From Pedobacter aquatilis (GTDB lineage Bacteria; Bacteroidota; Bacteroidia; Sphingobacteriales; Sphingobacteriaceae): 64,000 bases of DNA. The position numbers and the translations under genes are program-made. A model generated the notes under the pieces. It ran no database searches. It saw nothing but the letters and a program-made list of their open reading frames with translations, and was not told the DNA's origin. Positions 37,875 through 46,841 of this stretch are shown here, in pieces (the first letter of the stretch is position 1; each line of letters starts with the position of its first letter). The stretch lies in the NCBI RefSeq assembly GCF_030409415.1, contig NZ_JAUFPW010000011.1:1-64000 (forward strand), in the 5' to 3' direction.

Positions 37875-37919
37875 TGACCCCTTTGCACAGAATTGATAAT
37901 CTTATTGTCAAAGGGGTCA
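37875..37919. repeat. inverted repeat tgacccctttg/caaaggggtca
   Basis: Perfect 11-base arms at 37875-37885 and 37909-37919, immediately after the SEC-C nuclease gene. It could act as a terminator, but it shares the gaccccttt core with the relics at 44747 and 54888. Confidence 0.6.
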
Positions 37920-38005
37920 AATACAAGAAATAACTGTTTTTTCAGTAGCCTCCTATCATCAAGCCTGAAATAAAAACAAAACCAAAAAAACATTAAATTA
38001 AGCGT

Positions 38006-40471
38006 ATGAAATTAGGCATCAATCAGCTCACCGCACCGCTCAAACTCCTTATTCTGATCCGCCCGGACGACAAAGAAACACTGAGCAGGGCAATGCAGCT
38101 CGCATCCTGCTGCTGGGGAGGGATATATATGCCCATATTTCCGTTATATCAAAATCTTCCCACTGATTATCGACGGGAATACCAGATTAACCTGTCCACC
38201 GAGGCTTATTATCAGAACCTGATCGCCAACTATGATCCAGATGCGATCCTCTTTGATCAGGACTTGGACCAGGAAACCATCCTGACTATATCCGGAAGCT
38301 TAAAAGTGATGACCGTGGAATCGCTTCTCGAGGGGATGCGCAACGGCAGAAATGAATATTCCATTGGCCTATACGAACTTGCGGTGTACCTCCGCGATCA
38401 TGAATTCAAGTACACCAGAGCCGATGGTGCCAAATTTGCCCTTCCGGTCTTTAAAGAAAACTGTCTGCTGCTCGATGCAGTCTTCTGCAGAATCCCCGAC
38501 GACGAACATCAACGTATTAAAAGGATTTTTACCGGAAATGATGCCCTTTGCGAGCCAGAACTGACCTGGGCCGCTGCAGTCGAGTACCGTAATCTGCTAA
38601 AGATGGATGTGCGTGAGAGCATCACTTACCAACTGATGCCCTATGGAAAAAGAGCAGATCAGCTTGGGGCAGCGATTTATCCGATGCGCCGTAATCGTTT
38701 GCGCGATGTCATGAACTATTGGAACCTGCGCGCCAGTGGATGGCAGGTGCTGCCCATTCCGATGGACCTCTTGGATGCGGATTATTTTCATAGAGCTGTT
38801 CAGCAGTTTACCAGTGAACGGCTGTCCAATTACGGATCGCAGAGTCCTTTTGCCATTACCCTGCTTGCCGCACAGGGAATTTCCCATCGACTGAGCAGAA
38901 CTGCACTCGAAAAAACAATAGCTGTCTATCAGAATGGGCAAAATATGCCCCAGTATAGTTATCAGCACTGGTTCCCTCGCAACTGGTCCGGTTATGAGAT
39001 TTTGAAGGCAGACCACATCAAGGCCATTATGTTTGTCCAGCATGCAGACTTTGAGCACCATGACAGCGAGGAAACCTACGCACGCATTCCCATCAGGACC
39101 GTTGGGCTGGAATGGGAAGGCAACGTATCCAGAGAGGCCTCCCATAAGGTAATCCTGCGCTGGAATTTATACGATGAACAGGGCGAGTATGCCGAATTGC
39201 TTTCCGGAATCGATCAAGATCAGTTTACCAGACTGGTCGGCTCTATGACCTTCCGGAATATGCGCCTTTCACCTGTAGGTATCCATCAGCCCCTGCGCAA
39301 GAGCGACCGAGATGTTACCCTGCTTCTGCCCAGGTCAGAACCCTTTTTTAGGGCTTATTTCTCCAAACTAAAGCACAAACTAAACGAAACTTCAAACAGT
39401 AAACTTGCCTCGGAAGTTCTGCGTAATATCGGTGGAATCCGGGGCGCTAAATTTTTTCTGCGCCCAGGTATTTTAAAGGTCATCGAACTTTTTGAAGGGG
39501 GTAGGATCATTGCCTACGCCACATTGATTGCAGCGATCAAGAAAAATGCTAGACTGGAAAATATGAGCGAAAAACGTTTTATCGCACAGCTTCTTGAACA
39601 TAAGATCATAGAAATCGGAGCAGAGATCCAGTGTGCGGTCTGTAACCAGCATGGCTTTCATTTGCCTGCCCAGATGAACATCGAACTGACCTGTCCGATC
39701 TGCCGCAACCCATTTGCAATGCCCCAGTCAGACCCTTCCGGCATCGTTTGGGCTTACCGTGGCATCGGCCCTTTCACCAGAAACAATAAAGCGGACGGTG
39801 TGATGGCCGTCTTCGCCGTTCTGGGTCTGTTCACCGATGAGTTTTCTGGCATTGACTGCCAGCAATCCGCACTGATTGGCTTTGAGCTCAGTATGGCAGA
39901 AGGTGAAAATATCGAGAAAAAGGAAGTTGATCTGGGTATTTTGATCAATGACCAATATGACATGCTCACGCAGCCTGACCTTCTGCTGTGTGAGTGTAAA
40001 ACCTACAAGCGTTTTGTACAGAAAGACATTGAGCGGATGATCACCTTGGGAGAATCCTTCCCTGGTGCTGTTCTTACCCTGGCTACGCTAAACGATACTC
40101 TGGATGAAATTGAGATCGAACTCGTCGGAAAACTTGTTGAGCATTTTCAGACCGGTAATCGCAATCGCCCCAGAAATCCGATACTTATTCTTACGGGAAA
40201 AGAGCTCCTTCCGGAACAGTATTTTGGTAATCTGGACCATTTTGAGCAGGATCTCAAGCCATATCACCGGCACAACGATTATCTGGGTGCGCTGTGCGAG
40301 CTGAGCGTGCGCAAAAACCTAAAGGTCGAAAACTGGTGGGACAGGGGAAACAGGCTTTGGAGAGAATCCATAGAGCGCCGTAAAATGGTAGGTCATATCC
40401 TGCAGGGCTTGCTTGACCGTCCCAGCCGTCTGCTCCTAGGTTCCGGGTTACCTCCAACACCACCAGTATAA
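38006..40471 (+). CDS. large protein with zinc ribbon and predicted PD-(D/E)XK nuclease
   Basis: An 821-residue protein with no recognised full-length family. A zinc ribbon is visible at C543-x2-C546 ... C563-x2-C566 (CAVC...CPIC). It is followed by a restriction-endonuclease-like core with D642 (EVDLGILIN) and E663-C-K665 (LLLCECKTYK). The N-terminal ~500 residues contain alternating strand/helix segments and may form a sensor or NTP-independent scaffold; no Walker motif is seen. The layout suggests a DNA-recognising nuclease of a conflict system. Confidence 0.65.
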   Translation: MKLGINQLTAPLKLLILIRPDDKETLSRAMQLASCCWGGIYMPIFPLYQNLPTDYRREYQINLSTEAYYQNLIANYDPDAILFDQDLDQETILTISGSLKVMTVESLLEGMRNGRNEYSIGLYELAVYLRDHEFKYTRADGAKFALPVFKENCLLLDAVFCRIPDDEHQRIKRIFTGNDALCEPELTWAAAVEYRNLLKMDVRESITYQLMPYGKRADQLGAAIYPMRRNRLRDVMNYWNLRASGWQVLPIPMDLLDADYFHRAVQQFTSERLSNYGSQSPFAITLLAAQGISHRLSRTALEKTIAVYQNGQNMPQYSYQHWFPRNWSGYEILKADHIKAIMFVQHADFEHHDSEETYARIPIRTVGLEWEGNVSREASHKVILRWNLYDEQGEYAELLSGIDQDQFTRLVGSMTFRNMRLSPVGIHQPLRKSDRDVTLLLPRSEPFFRAYFSKLKHKLNETSNSKLASEVLRNIGGIRGAKFFLRPGILKVIELFEGGRIIAYATLIAAIKKNARLENMSEKRFIAQLLEHKIIEIGAEIQCAVCNQHGFHLPAQMNIELTCPICRNPFAMPQSDPSGIVWAYRGIGPFTRNNKADGVMAVFAVLGLFTDEFSGIDCQQSALIGFELSMAEGENIEKKEVDLGILINDQYDMLTQPDLLLCECKTYKRFVQKDIERMITLGESFPGAVLTLATLNDTLDEIEIELVGKLVEHFQTGNRNRPRNPILILTGKELLPEQYFGNLDHFEQDLKPYHRHNDYLGALCELSVRKNLKVENWWDRGNRLWRESIERRKMVGHILQGLLDRPSRLLLGSGLPPTPPV

Positions 40472-40786
40472 TCTTCAGCTCAACTCATGGAAAGCACACC
40501 GCCAGATGATATGGTTTAACTTTTGCATATTTTATTGTAAGTTTGAGCCACAAGCCAAATGAAGTATATATATCAGCGAAAAAAAGACTAGAGGCTCTGG
40601 AGCTTTCCGATAGGTTTGGGGATTCGTAAGCCCATAAACAGCTTTATTTTTGTAACAATCAAAAACTGGACTGCGAAGCTAAATATTTCCTTTCTCATCA
40701 TTATTTAAGTTTGAAATGAATTGTCTTACAATATCATAAGTAGGGAATGGTCTCTGGGCTTTGTTAAATAAACGCGTTAATGCTAC
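40472..40786. other. gap with two promoter-like boxes
   Basis: No gene is seen. Two exact TAnnTTTG matches occur on the plus strand (40538-40545 and 40645-40652), yet no plus-strand gene follows for 3 kb. They may be chance matches in AT-rich DNA, or drive an unannotated RNA. Confidence 0.3.
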
Positions 40787-42136
40787 TTAAGGATCAGGAT
40801 ATTCCCTGAAATTCACCTCAAAACGTTTTGGAGAGACCAGGATCTGGAGATTTTGCTGATCTTCTATCGTCTGTCTCTCCAATTCCTGGTTCCATCCGCT
40901 GCAGTCAAAATAAACCAGGTCTTCAGAAAAAGCAGTAGGCCGTGTTCCCGATTCGATCGCAATGCCTACAACATGTGCCGCCTCAGGGTTCATTAATCGC
41001 ACCACAAAAGTGGTAATGGTCAGAAAAGCCCTGCGGGTTTCGCGGTATTCATCATAATTGCGGTACAGCTTCGGGTCATAAGGGAACAACAGAACCACAT
41101 AGAAAAGCGCATCATCATGGCCGGGCAAGACGCGCGTTCTTTTCAGGTGGCCAGGGGTGGTAAAGATCATTTCCAAAACACTTCCCGATAAGACCCTCCG
41201 GCTAAACCGGGTTTCCTGGCCCAGAAAACGGATGGCCTGTTCACCGTCGGAATAGCCACCCTCAGAAACATAATATTGGGTATCGTTAATGGTATGGATG
41301 CTGAACCGCTCGATCAGCTCATCCCAGAAATAGCTTTGCCGGTCTGCCTCCAATTGGGCCAGCCGCTGGGGATTGGCTACAAAGTCTGTCCAGATGCCCT
41401 GCTTAAAGGCATAACCTTCGTTTTTCGACTCAGGCAATACAAAGTCATGTTCGTTATCCGCGTTCAGGCATTTAAGAAAATGTGCCAGCATTTCCTCTTC
41501 ACCCGGCGCATAGATCCGAAAATCGCTGCGGAGCAGTTTTTCCCTTTTATACAGGTAATCCCTAAAATCGGATATTGTATCCCGGGTCTGCAGCACGACA
41601 TCCAGCGAAAAATCATCCAGTACATGTATAAAGGTCTGTGCAGGATTCAGATCGCCGACAACAAAGGGCTGATTGTGAGAAGCGATCCCCTTAAATTTAT
41701 TATCAATAATCAGGCTTCCGCTGCCGTGAAAAGCCTGCTCGCAGGCTTCTGCCGAGCCATGGGCAACCAGAATCAGATGAAAACGGGTCTGCGCATTGAT
41801 TTGGATCGGTACACGCAAAGACTTTTCACACCGGCTGTCCACATAAACCCTGTCCGGATCACGCCGGATCCACTTTTCCGCACCCCACAGCTGTTTGGCC
41901 GAAGCTGCAACGGCCCGTTTGAACCACCTGCTCCAGTCCAGTTTTCCGTCTCCCGTATCGGGATACTGGCAGAACTTGTCCGAAAAAATCATGATGTCAT
42001 CTCCGCAGACCACCAATAAATCGCAGAGTTCGCTACCCGGCTGACGGAACACATTGGAAAAGCTCCATAAGGATAAAAAGGTACGCCTGCAAAGACTTGC
42101 CAGATACTTTTCAGAAGGATTTAGCCCAGAAGGCAC
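40787..42136 (-). CDS. predicted nuclease-like protein, NERD/PD-(D/E)XK type
   Basis: A 449-residue protein with a GTG start; the frame stays open for another ~14 codons without an ATG. The N-terminus has CRRTFLSLWSF then SELCDLLVVCGDDIMIFSDK, the strand-hairpin-strand pattern of PD-(D/E)XK folds, with D39 and K54 as candidate catalytic residues. The rest is unrecognised, with TRRAFLTITTFVVRLMNPEAAHVVGIAIE near the C-terminus. It lies on the minus strand downstream of the TPR/membrane protein gene. Confidence 0.6.
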   Translation of the reverse strand: MPSGLNPSEKYLASLCRRTFLSLWSFSNVFRQPGSELCDLLVVCGDDIMIFSDKFCQYPDTGDGKLDWSRWFKRAVAASAKQLWGAEKWIRRDPDRVYVDSRCEKSLRVPIQINAQTRFHLILVAHGSAEACEQAFHGSGSLIIDNKFKGIASHNQPFVVGDLNPAQTFIHVLDDFSLDVVLQTRDTISDFRDYLYKREKLLRSDFRIYAPGEEEMLAHFLKCLNADNEHDFVLPESKNEGYAFKQGIWTDFVANPQRLAQLEADRQSYFWDELIERFSIHTINDTQYYVSEGGYSDGEQAIRFLGQETRFSRRVLSGSVLEMIFTTPGHLKRTRVLPGHDDALFYVVLLFPYDPKLYRNYDEYRETRRAFLTITTFVVRLMNPEAAHVVGIAIESGTRPTAFSEDLVYFDCSGWNQELERQTIEDQQNLQILVSPKRFEVNFREYPDP

Positions 42137-42309
42137 TTGATCTGCCGTAAATACAATAAGGTGATGGTATACTCGCTATGGTCAGCAGTAACCATTTAAA
42201 TCTTTCCCCAGTTCCAAAGTAAGCGTAATTGGAAAAAGGCCAATATAAATGTTTCCTTGAAACTAATGATGCTAGTTCCGATGGGCCTAACAACGCCATT
42301 TTGGAAAAA

Positions 42310-43866
42310 TTAAGCTTTTGGGCCGATATCGTAACCCAGACGGGTATAGACGTCCTTTCCCTTCTTCATCCTGACAAAGGCAGCTTCCAACATCGGTATC
42401 TGTTGGTCTTCTGTTGCATCTAAGGCCTGGATCATCATCATCGTACCAATCCGGCCGTGCAGAAGAATAAAGTCCGGGTCAAGGACCAATGCCGATTCCC
42501 AGAACGCTATCACTTCCGGAATCCGCTCCAGATAAATGGCATTATGTTTTTCCGTTCCTTTTTCCATAAATTTATGTAGCTCACCCTTGAGGATTAAAGA
42601 TAGGGCTGCAGGCGCAAAATCTCCGTTCAGGTGTTCAAGTATGGTTTGGTTGATTTCATTTGAAGCAGCATCCTGAATAACCCTAGTTAGTAATTCCTCA
42701 AAAAATGGCGTGAATGGAAATGCGTTCAAATCATTCGAATCATGCCCGGGGTGCACAAATTTTTCCAGTCCTTCCAAGACCTGCGATTCTTCCGACTCAA
42801 CCATTGCATCCTGAAAAATTTCGGTATGTTGAGCGACAGCACTGACATATTTTCGGTTATAGGCTTCCCTAAACTCCTCATACCGGCTGTATGGAAAATA
42901 TGGATTTAACTTAATTGCCTTAAACAAATGCCTGATCCCGGCCTGAAATTCGCGTTGGTTAATGTAGGTAGTGGCCCGGTACCTTTCCATATTGGCCAGC
43001 ATATCTTTTTCCGCGAGTTTCAGGGCTTCAGTGTACTGACTGCCCAGCAGCAGCTTTATTTTTTCGAAAGCACGCTCGAAAATATCCTGACAATCGTCAA
43101 TAATCCTATGGCACATTAAATAGTCTTCTTCTCTAGTAGCCATATCAAGAACACACTGACCCATCTGGGCCGAAAACACCTTGCTCACCTCTAAGATATA
43201 CTCCTCAGTGACAGTCTGGTCTATAACCGAAACATTGAAATGGCTCCAGAATCCGGCCAGGTACTGGTCGTTCATAAAAACCGGATCATAAAGAACATCA
43301 AATTCAATCCGGCTACCGCCACTTTCCTTGCTGACAATCAGTACCGAAACATAAGCTTGCTGTCCCAGCTTAGTGCGAAAAAAGCTTTTTACCTCATCGA
43401 TTGATTTTGAAATATAGAAAAGCTTGGGCAGACGCAACAGCCAAGGATATACAATACCTTTGGCAAAAGGCTCTTTTTTGGCAAGATACTGGAAAAATTT
43501 AAACTGTTTTTCACTGATCCTTGAACTCTCAAAATCAACGGTTAGGTAATCCCGCTCACTGATCATAATCGTTTCCACAATCGCGAAGTTGACCGAAACG
43601 GTGCTATAAGGGAGCCGCATCTCTTTTTGATAGCATAAATAAGTTGCCGGTAATGCAGTTAGCAGGTAGATGGCGATAACTCCTAGCATCAGCCGTTCAT
43701 TGTCCTGGGTAATGTCGACAGTGAGGTAGGCCAGGCCAAAGACCAATACATAAAGTGGAATGCTCCAGTAAGAATAAACCCGGACGGCTTTGAAGGAATA
43801 ACCAATCCATTCGGCGATGCCCCTGAAAATGGTCCTCGAAAAAAATAACTCTAGAATATCTTTCAT
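42310..43866 (-). CDS. two-helix membrane protein with helical-repeat C-terminus
   Basis: A 518-residue protein. Two transmembrane helices lie near residues 33-50 and 60-78, followed by a ~150-residue alpha/beta part and a TPR-like helical region (REFQAGIRHLFKAIKLNPYFPYSRYEEF; ALVLDPDFILLHGRIGTMMM). TPR-type repeats imply protein binding at the membrane. No family is recognised. It diverges from the four-helix membrane protein gene 95 bases away. Confidence 0.6.
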   Translation of the reverse strand: MKDILELFFSRTIFRGIAEWIGYSFKAVRVYSYWSIPLYVLVFGLAYLTVDITQDNERLMLGVIAIYLLTALPATYLCYQKEMRLPYSTVSVNFAIVETIMISERDYLTVDFESSRISEKQFKFFQYLAKKEPFAKGIVYPWLLRLPKLFYISKSIDEVKSFFRTKLGQQAYVSVLIVSKESGGSRIEFDVLYDPVFMNDQYLAGFWSHFNVSVIDQTVTEEYILEVSKVFSAQMGQCVLDMATREEDYLMCHRIIDDCQDIFERAFEKIKLLLGSQYTEALKLAEKDMLANMERYRATTYINQREFQAGIRHLFKAIKLNPYFPYSRYEEFREAYNRKYVSAVAQHTEIFQDAMVESEESQVLEGLEKFVHPGHDSNDLNAFPFTPFFEELLTRVIQDAASNEINQTILEHLNGDFAPAALSLILKGELHKFMEKGTEKHNAIYLERIPEVIAFWESALVLDPDFILLHGRIGTMMMIQALDATEDQQIPMLEAAFVRMKKGKDVYTRLGYDIGPKA

Positions 43867-43961
43867 GTTTGAGATGCGTTTATAAATCTGATGCGATATT
43901 ACTGAAAAAGCAATGGAACATCAATAATTTCTTAAATTGCGACCTGAAATAACGCAATCAT

Positions 43962-44696
43962 ATGATCACTGAACTCTTCGGCCACAACCTCTTTTCCCTT
44001 TCCAAGACACTCATTAAAGCCTGGGTAGAAAAGGACCCACTTTCAAAAAAGCTATTTATTTATGGACTAATTGCACTCATCGGCGGACTGTTCATTTTGC
44101 TGCTTACCGAAACACACTTGATCGAAAACAACCTCCTCTCTACTGTAGGTTATGTGCTGATAGGCGCATTTGTGCTGTGTTATCTATCGATCATCGCCTA
44201 TCAGACTTTTAAAGACGAGCAGACAGCAGAAAAAGAAATCAAAACCAAAGAGGCAGAACTCAGGGCCAATCCCGAGGATACCCAGACCGCCTGGGACCTG
44301 GCCAGAATTAAGCTCGAGTCCTATCTTAACCGTAACATCAGTCAGGTCAGGTGGATCTTTATCTGGACGGTGATTGTTATGCTGACCGGATTTGGCCTAA
44401 TTATTTACGGCATTATCCGAGTATACGAATCGCCCGCTAATTTCCAGCCGTCGGTGCTGGTCACCATAGCTGGTTTACTGACCGAATTCGTGGGGGTAAC
44501 TTTTCTGATCATCTACAAATCCACCATGTCCCAGGCCAAGGATTATGTCAATGTCCTCGAGCGCATAAATGCGGTTGGGATGTCCATCCAGATCCTGGAA
44601 ACCGTTGATAAAAGCTCGGCACTGCTCAAGGATACCACTAAAGCTGAACTGGCGAAGGAACTGCTCAAGTTATATGGCAGGGGCACCGGCGGCTAG
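43962..44696 (+). CDS. four-helix membrane protein, TRADD-N-associated type
   Basis: A 244-residue protein with helices at about 33-51, 60-80, 130-152 and 167-187. Between pairs lies an amphipathic segment, AWDLARIKLESYLNRNISQVRWIF. The second half closely follows the pattern of the 'TRADD-N associated membrane' domain (Leu-x-x-Tyr-Leu-x-Arg-Asn ... Gln, then two helices, then IYKSTMSQAKDYVNVLERI). That domain is linked to bacterial immune and cell-death proteins. It is the last gene of the GC-rich module. The family call is by pattern memory only. Confidence 0.6.
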   Translation: MITELFGHNLFSLSKTLIKAWVEKDPLSKKLFIYGLIALIGGLFILLLTETHLIENNLLSTVGYVLIGAFVLCYLSIIAYQTFKDEQTAEKEIKTKEAELRANPEDTQTAWDLARIKLESYLNRNISQVRWIFIWTVIVMLTGFGLIIYGIIRVYESPANFQPSVLVTIAGLLTEFVGVTFLIIYKSTMSQAKDYVNVLERINAVGMSIQILETVDKSSALLKDTTKAELAKELLKLYGRGTGG

Positions 44697-44746
44697 CTGA
44701 TAGCTGAATTTTTAAAATCGTTGATTACTGGAAAAACCACAACCTA

Positions 44747-44850
44747 TTGACCCCTCTTCACCAAAAGCAAATTATTGATTACTTTCTGATAACCAGTTTG
44801 TTTCGGGGCCAATTAAATTGGTGAAACGGGGTCAATTAAATTGGTTTATC
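44747..44850. mobile_element. IS-end-like relic, copy 1
   Basis: Outer inverted ends ttgacccctcttcacca (44747-44763) and tggtgaaacggggtcaa are complementary at 15 of 17 bases. Inside are two direct 18-base repeats cgggg(c/t)caattaaattgg at 44804-44821 and 44827-44844. No transposase is present. A related element stands at 54888-54980. Confidence 0.6.
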
Positions 44851-44899
44851 CACCATATCTCCCAATACAACCGTTATCATCATATTAAACCTTAATGTT

Positions 44900-45379
44900 A
44901 TGAACTCATTTATTAAATCTGGAAGTATTAACGAATTGAAGAATAGGGTGCCAAAAACATTGGCAACAGTATCTTGTTTGGCACGCGATCCTTTCGTTAC
45001 ACATTGCTATCACAGCGGATGTAGATTTTTGAATAGCTATCCTATAAACTATTTTGAGCGAAGGAGCGAAAGGATTAATAGGAGGAGAGATTTTACATAC
45101 TTTAAGCTAACAAAATCGGGATGGCTTTTGCCTGTTAATCCATATCATGAGGAAACACCTGAAAGAAATAGTTTTGAATTATTCAGGCAGACCTGGGGAG
45201 AGATCAAGTTTGTTGGCAATATACCTTTAAAGAGAGATACATACCATAGAGACGAAATATCATTTAAGTACATTTCTGTTTTAAAACATTGGATCGATCC
45301 CGATAAGGATTTAGATGCTTTAGAAATTACAAAATACGAAGACATAGATGAGGTAGCGTATTATAATGGGCCAATTTAA
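44900..45379 (+). CDS. hypothetical protein, 159 residues
   Basis: An AT-rich gene just inside the lower-GC module, ATG start. It is a basic, aromatic-rich cytoplasmic protein with CYHSGCRFLNSYPINYFERRSERINRRRDF near residue 40 and FKYISVLKHWIDPDKDLDALE near the end. There are two paired Cys but no clear zinc motif. No family is recognised. Confidence 0.5.
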   Translation: MNSFIKSGSINELKNRVPKTLATVSCLARDPFVTHCYHSGCRFLNSYPINYFERRSERINRRRDFTYFKLTKSGWLLPVNPYHEETPERNSFELFRQTWGEIKFVGNIPLKRDTYHRDEISFKYISVLKHWIDPDKDLDALEITKYEDIDEVAYYNGPI

Positions 45380-45865
45380 CCTTTTAATTGGGAGTTTCAC
45401 TTGAACTGTGTTACTTTCTAAATTAATACTTCTCAGAAGCTGTTTTTTTTCTGAAGAATTTTATCTGGGTATTTCAGCAGAAGTGATTACTCAATCCGCG
45501 TTTAAGCTGACAAAAGAAACACCAAAATTTGGGAAGAACCACTATTGCCGAAATATCCACCTACAAAACCAATATTGGATTTTCATTCTTTTGCAAGAAT
45601 TTTTGAAAAGCGGCCTATTTCGATTAATTCGTCCACAAAATGGTTGAAATTTCGGACTGCCATTGACCTTTTTTATCTATATTAATACCGTTCTTTGACA
45701 AGATTTCTATCGCTTTTTTCTGGTTTGATACCCTTTCTCTTAATCTGACTATTTCTCATCTACATATCGTATAAATGAGCAATATCAAATTTTGTAAATT
45801 GCGCTTTTGACAGCTTGTCTAGTGAGTTGCTAAAAATGCTTCTTGACTAAACTTGGGGCATGTGT
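45380..45865. other. non-coding gap
   Basis: About 490 bases of AT-rich sequence with stop codons in all frames at short intervals; a 79-codon frame at 45408 has no gene-like composition. Probably debris between the hypothetical gene and the broken cyclase-like gene. Confidence 0.4.
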
Positions 45866-46654
45866 CTAAAGTCGTTTAAATTTTTTTATCCACCCTTTTA
45901 GTACATTTAGGCGAGATTTGTCGGCTGTCAGTTGAAGGCTTTGGCTTATACAACCGACAAAATAATTACGTAACCAATTATACTTGGCATAGAATTTCTG
46001 ATCGCTATAAAGATTCTTTTTAATATTACTATATACAGCACTGATGATCGGGCTTATTTTGGTATCCTCTTCCTTCAAAGCATAGGCGTAAATCAATAAA
46101 TATTGCATCGTTGTCTATGTCTGTATATGAGTTATGTCGAAATATGTAGTTCGAATGTGAATTGAACTGTTCACTTTTATTCAAAGTTTCCAATAAACTT
46201 GTTCTATCCATTTCAAGATGAGAAATGATAGATGGGTCAATAATCACTCTGGGAAAAATAGCCTCGCTTTCCAACTGATAAGCCCTTAAATACCCTTTAC
46301 CAACAATCACGTTGTGACTATCATCAAAAAAACTTCACCATAAGATACTGCTCCACGTATAAGAATGTTTTTGAAAAGCAATTTACGTTGGATTTTACGT
46401 ACAGCCCTGATCAATCTTTTAAGACCATTTAAGTCATCAGGGGTTATCATAATTATGGAATCACTAATGTTAAGTGGTTGTACTTTTTGATTGGTAGCCT
46501 TCATTTCTCCCAATATCTCTGTTATGGTATGAAAATATTGCTCAAGTTGCGAATGTTGACTTTTATATACTAAGTCACTAAAGCCAAGTACATCAATAAA
46601 AGCTACGTATTGCTTCGGAAGTGGGTTGGGAAGTGTAAATTTTGTATTCTCCAT
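45866..46654 (-). pseudogene. frameshifted nucleotidyl-cyclase-like gene
   Basis: Three consecutive minus-strand frames form one protein of ~265 residues. The first (46654-46307) has FIDVLGFSDLV and ISDSIIMI ... LIRGAVSYGEVF, the layout of a class III cyclase-like catalytic fold. The second (from 46310) continues VIVGKGYLRAYQLESEAIFPRVIIDPSII, and the third (from about 46108) continues LIYAYALKEED. Adding one T to the T7 run at 46326-46332 restores FFDDSHNVIVGKGY. The second break looks like loss of one copy of a duplicated 11-base segment near 46100. Either true decay or sequence errors. Confidence 0.7.
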
Positions 46655-46815
46655 TCAGACAGCGTTTAGGTTTCAAATTCAATATACATTTTTTTAACTA
46701 CTCCCCAATAGTTTGATAAGCGAGTGAACACTGATACGGTGGATTGATTCTCGTTTCTGTCTTAATCAGAAATGACTAGAAAAAAACAGAATAGAATAAA
46801 TCATCAAAGAATTTC

Positions 46816-46823
46816 TATTTTTG
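46816..46823 (+). promoter_or_regulatory. -7 box of the Septu-like operon
   Basis: tatttttg matches TAnnTTTG and overlaps the TTG at 46821, which favours the ATG at 46842 as the ptuA-like start. Confidence 0.5.
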
Positions 46824-46841
46824 TTAACCTACACGGATTTT

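Noticed and set aside
41276..42019. 247-codon plus-strand frame
   Set aside because: Antisense shadow of the nuclease-like gene at 40787-42136, which shows the SELCDLLVV...IFSDK pattern.
45408..45647. 79-codon plus-strand frame
   Set aside because: Composition and context look non-coding; no start signal or motif.
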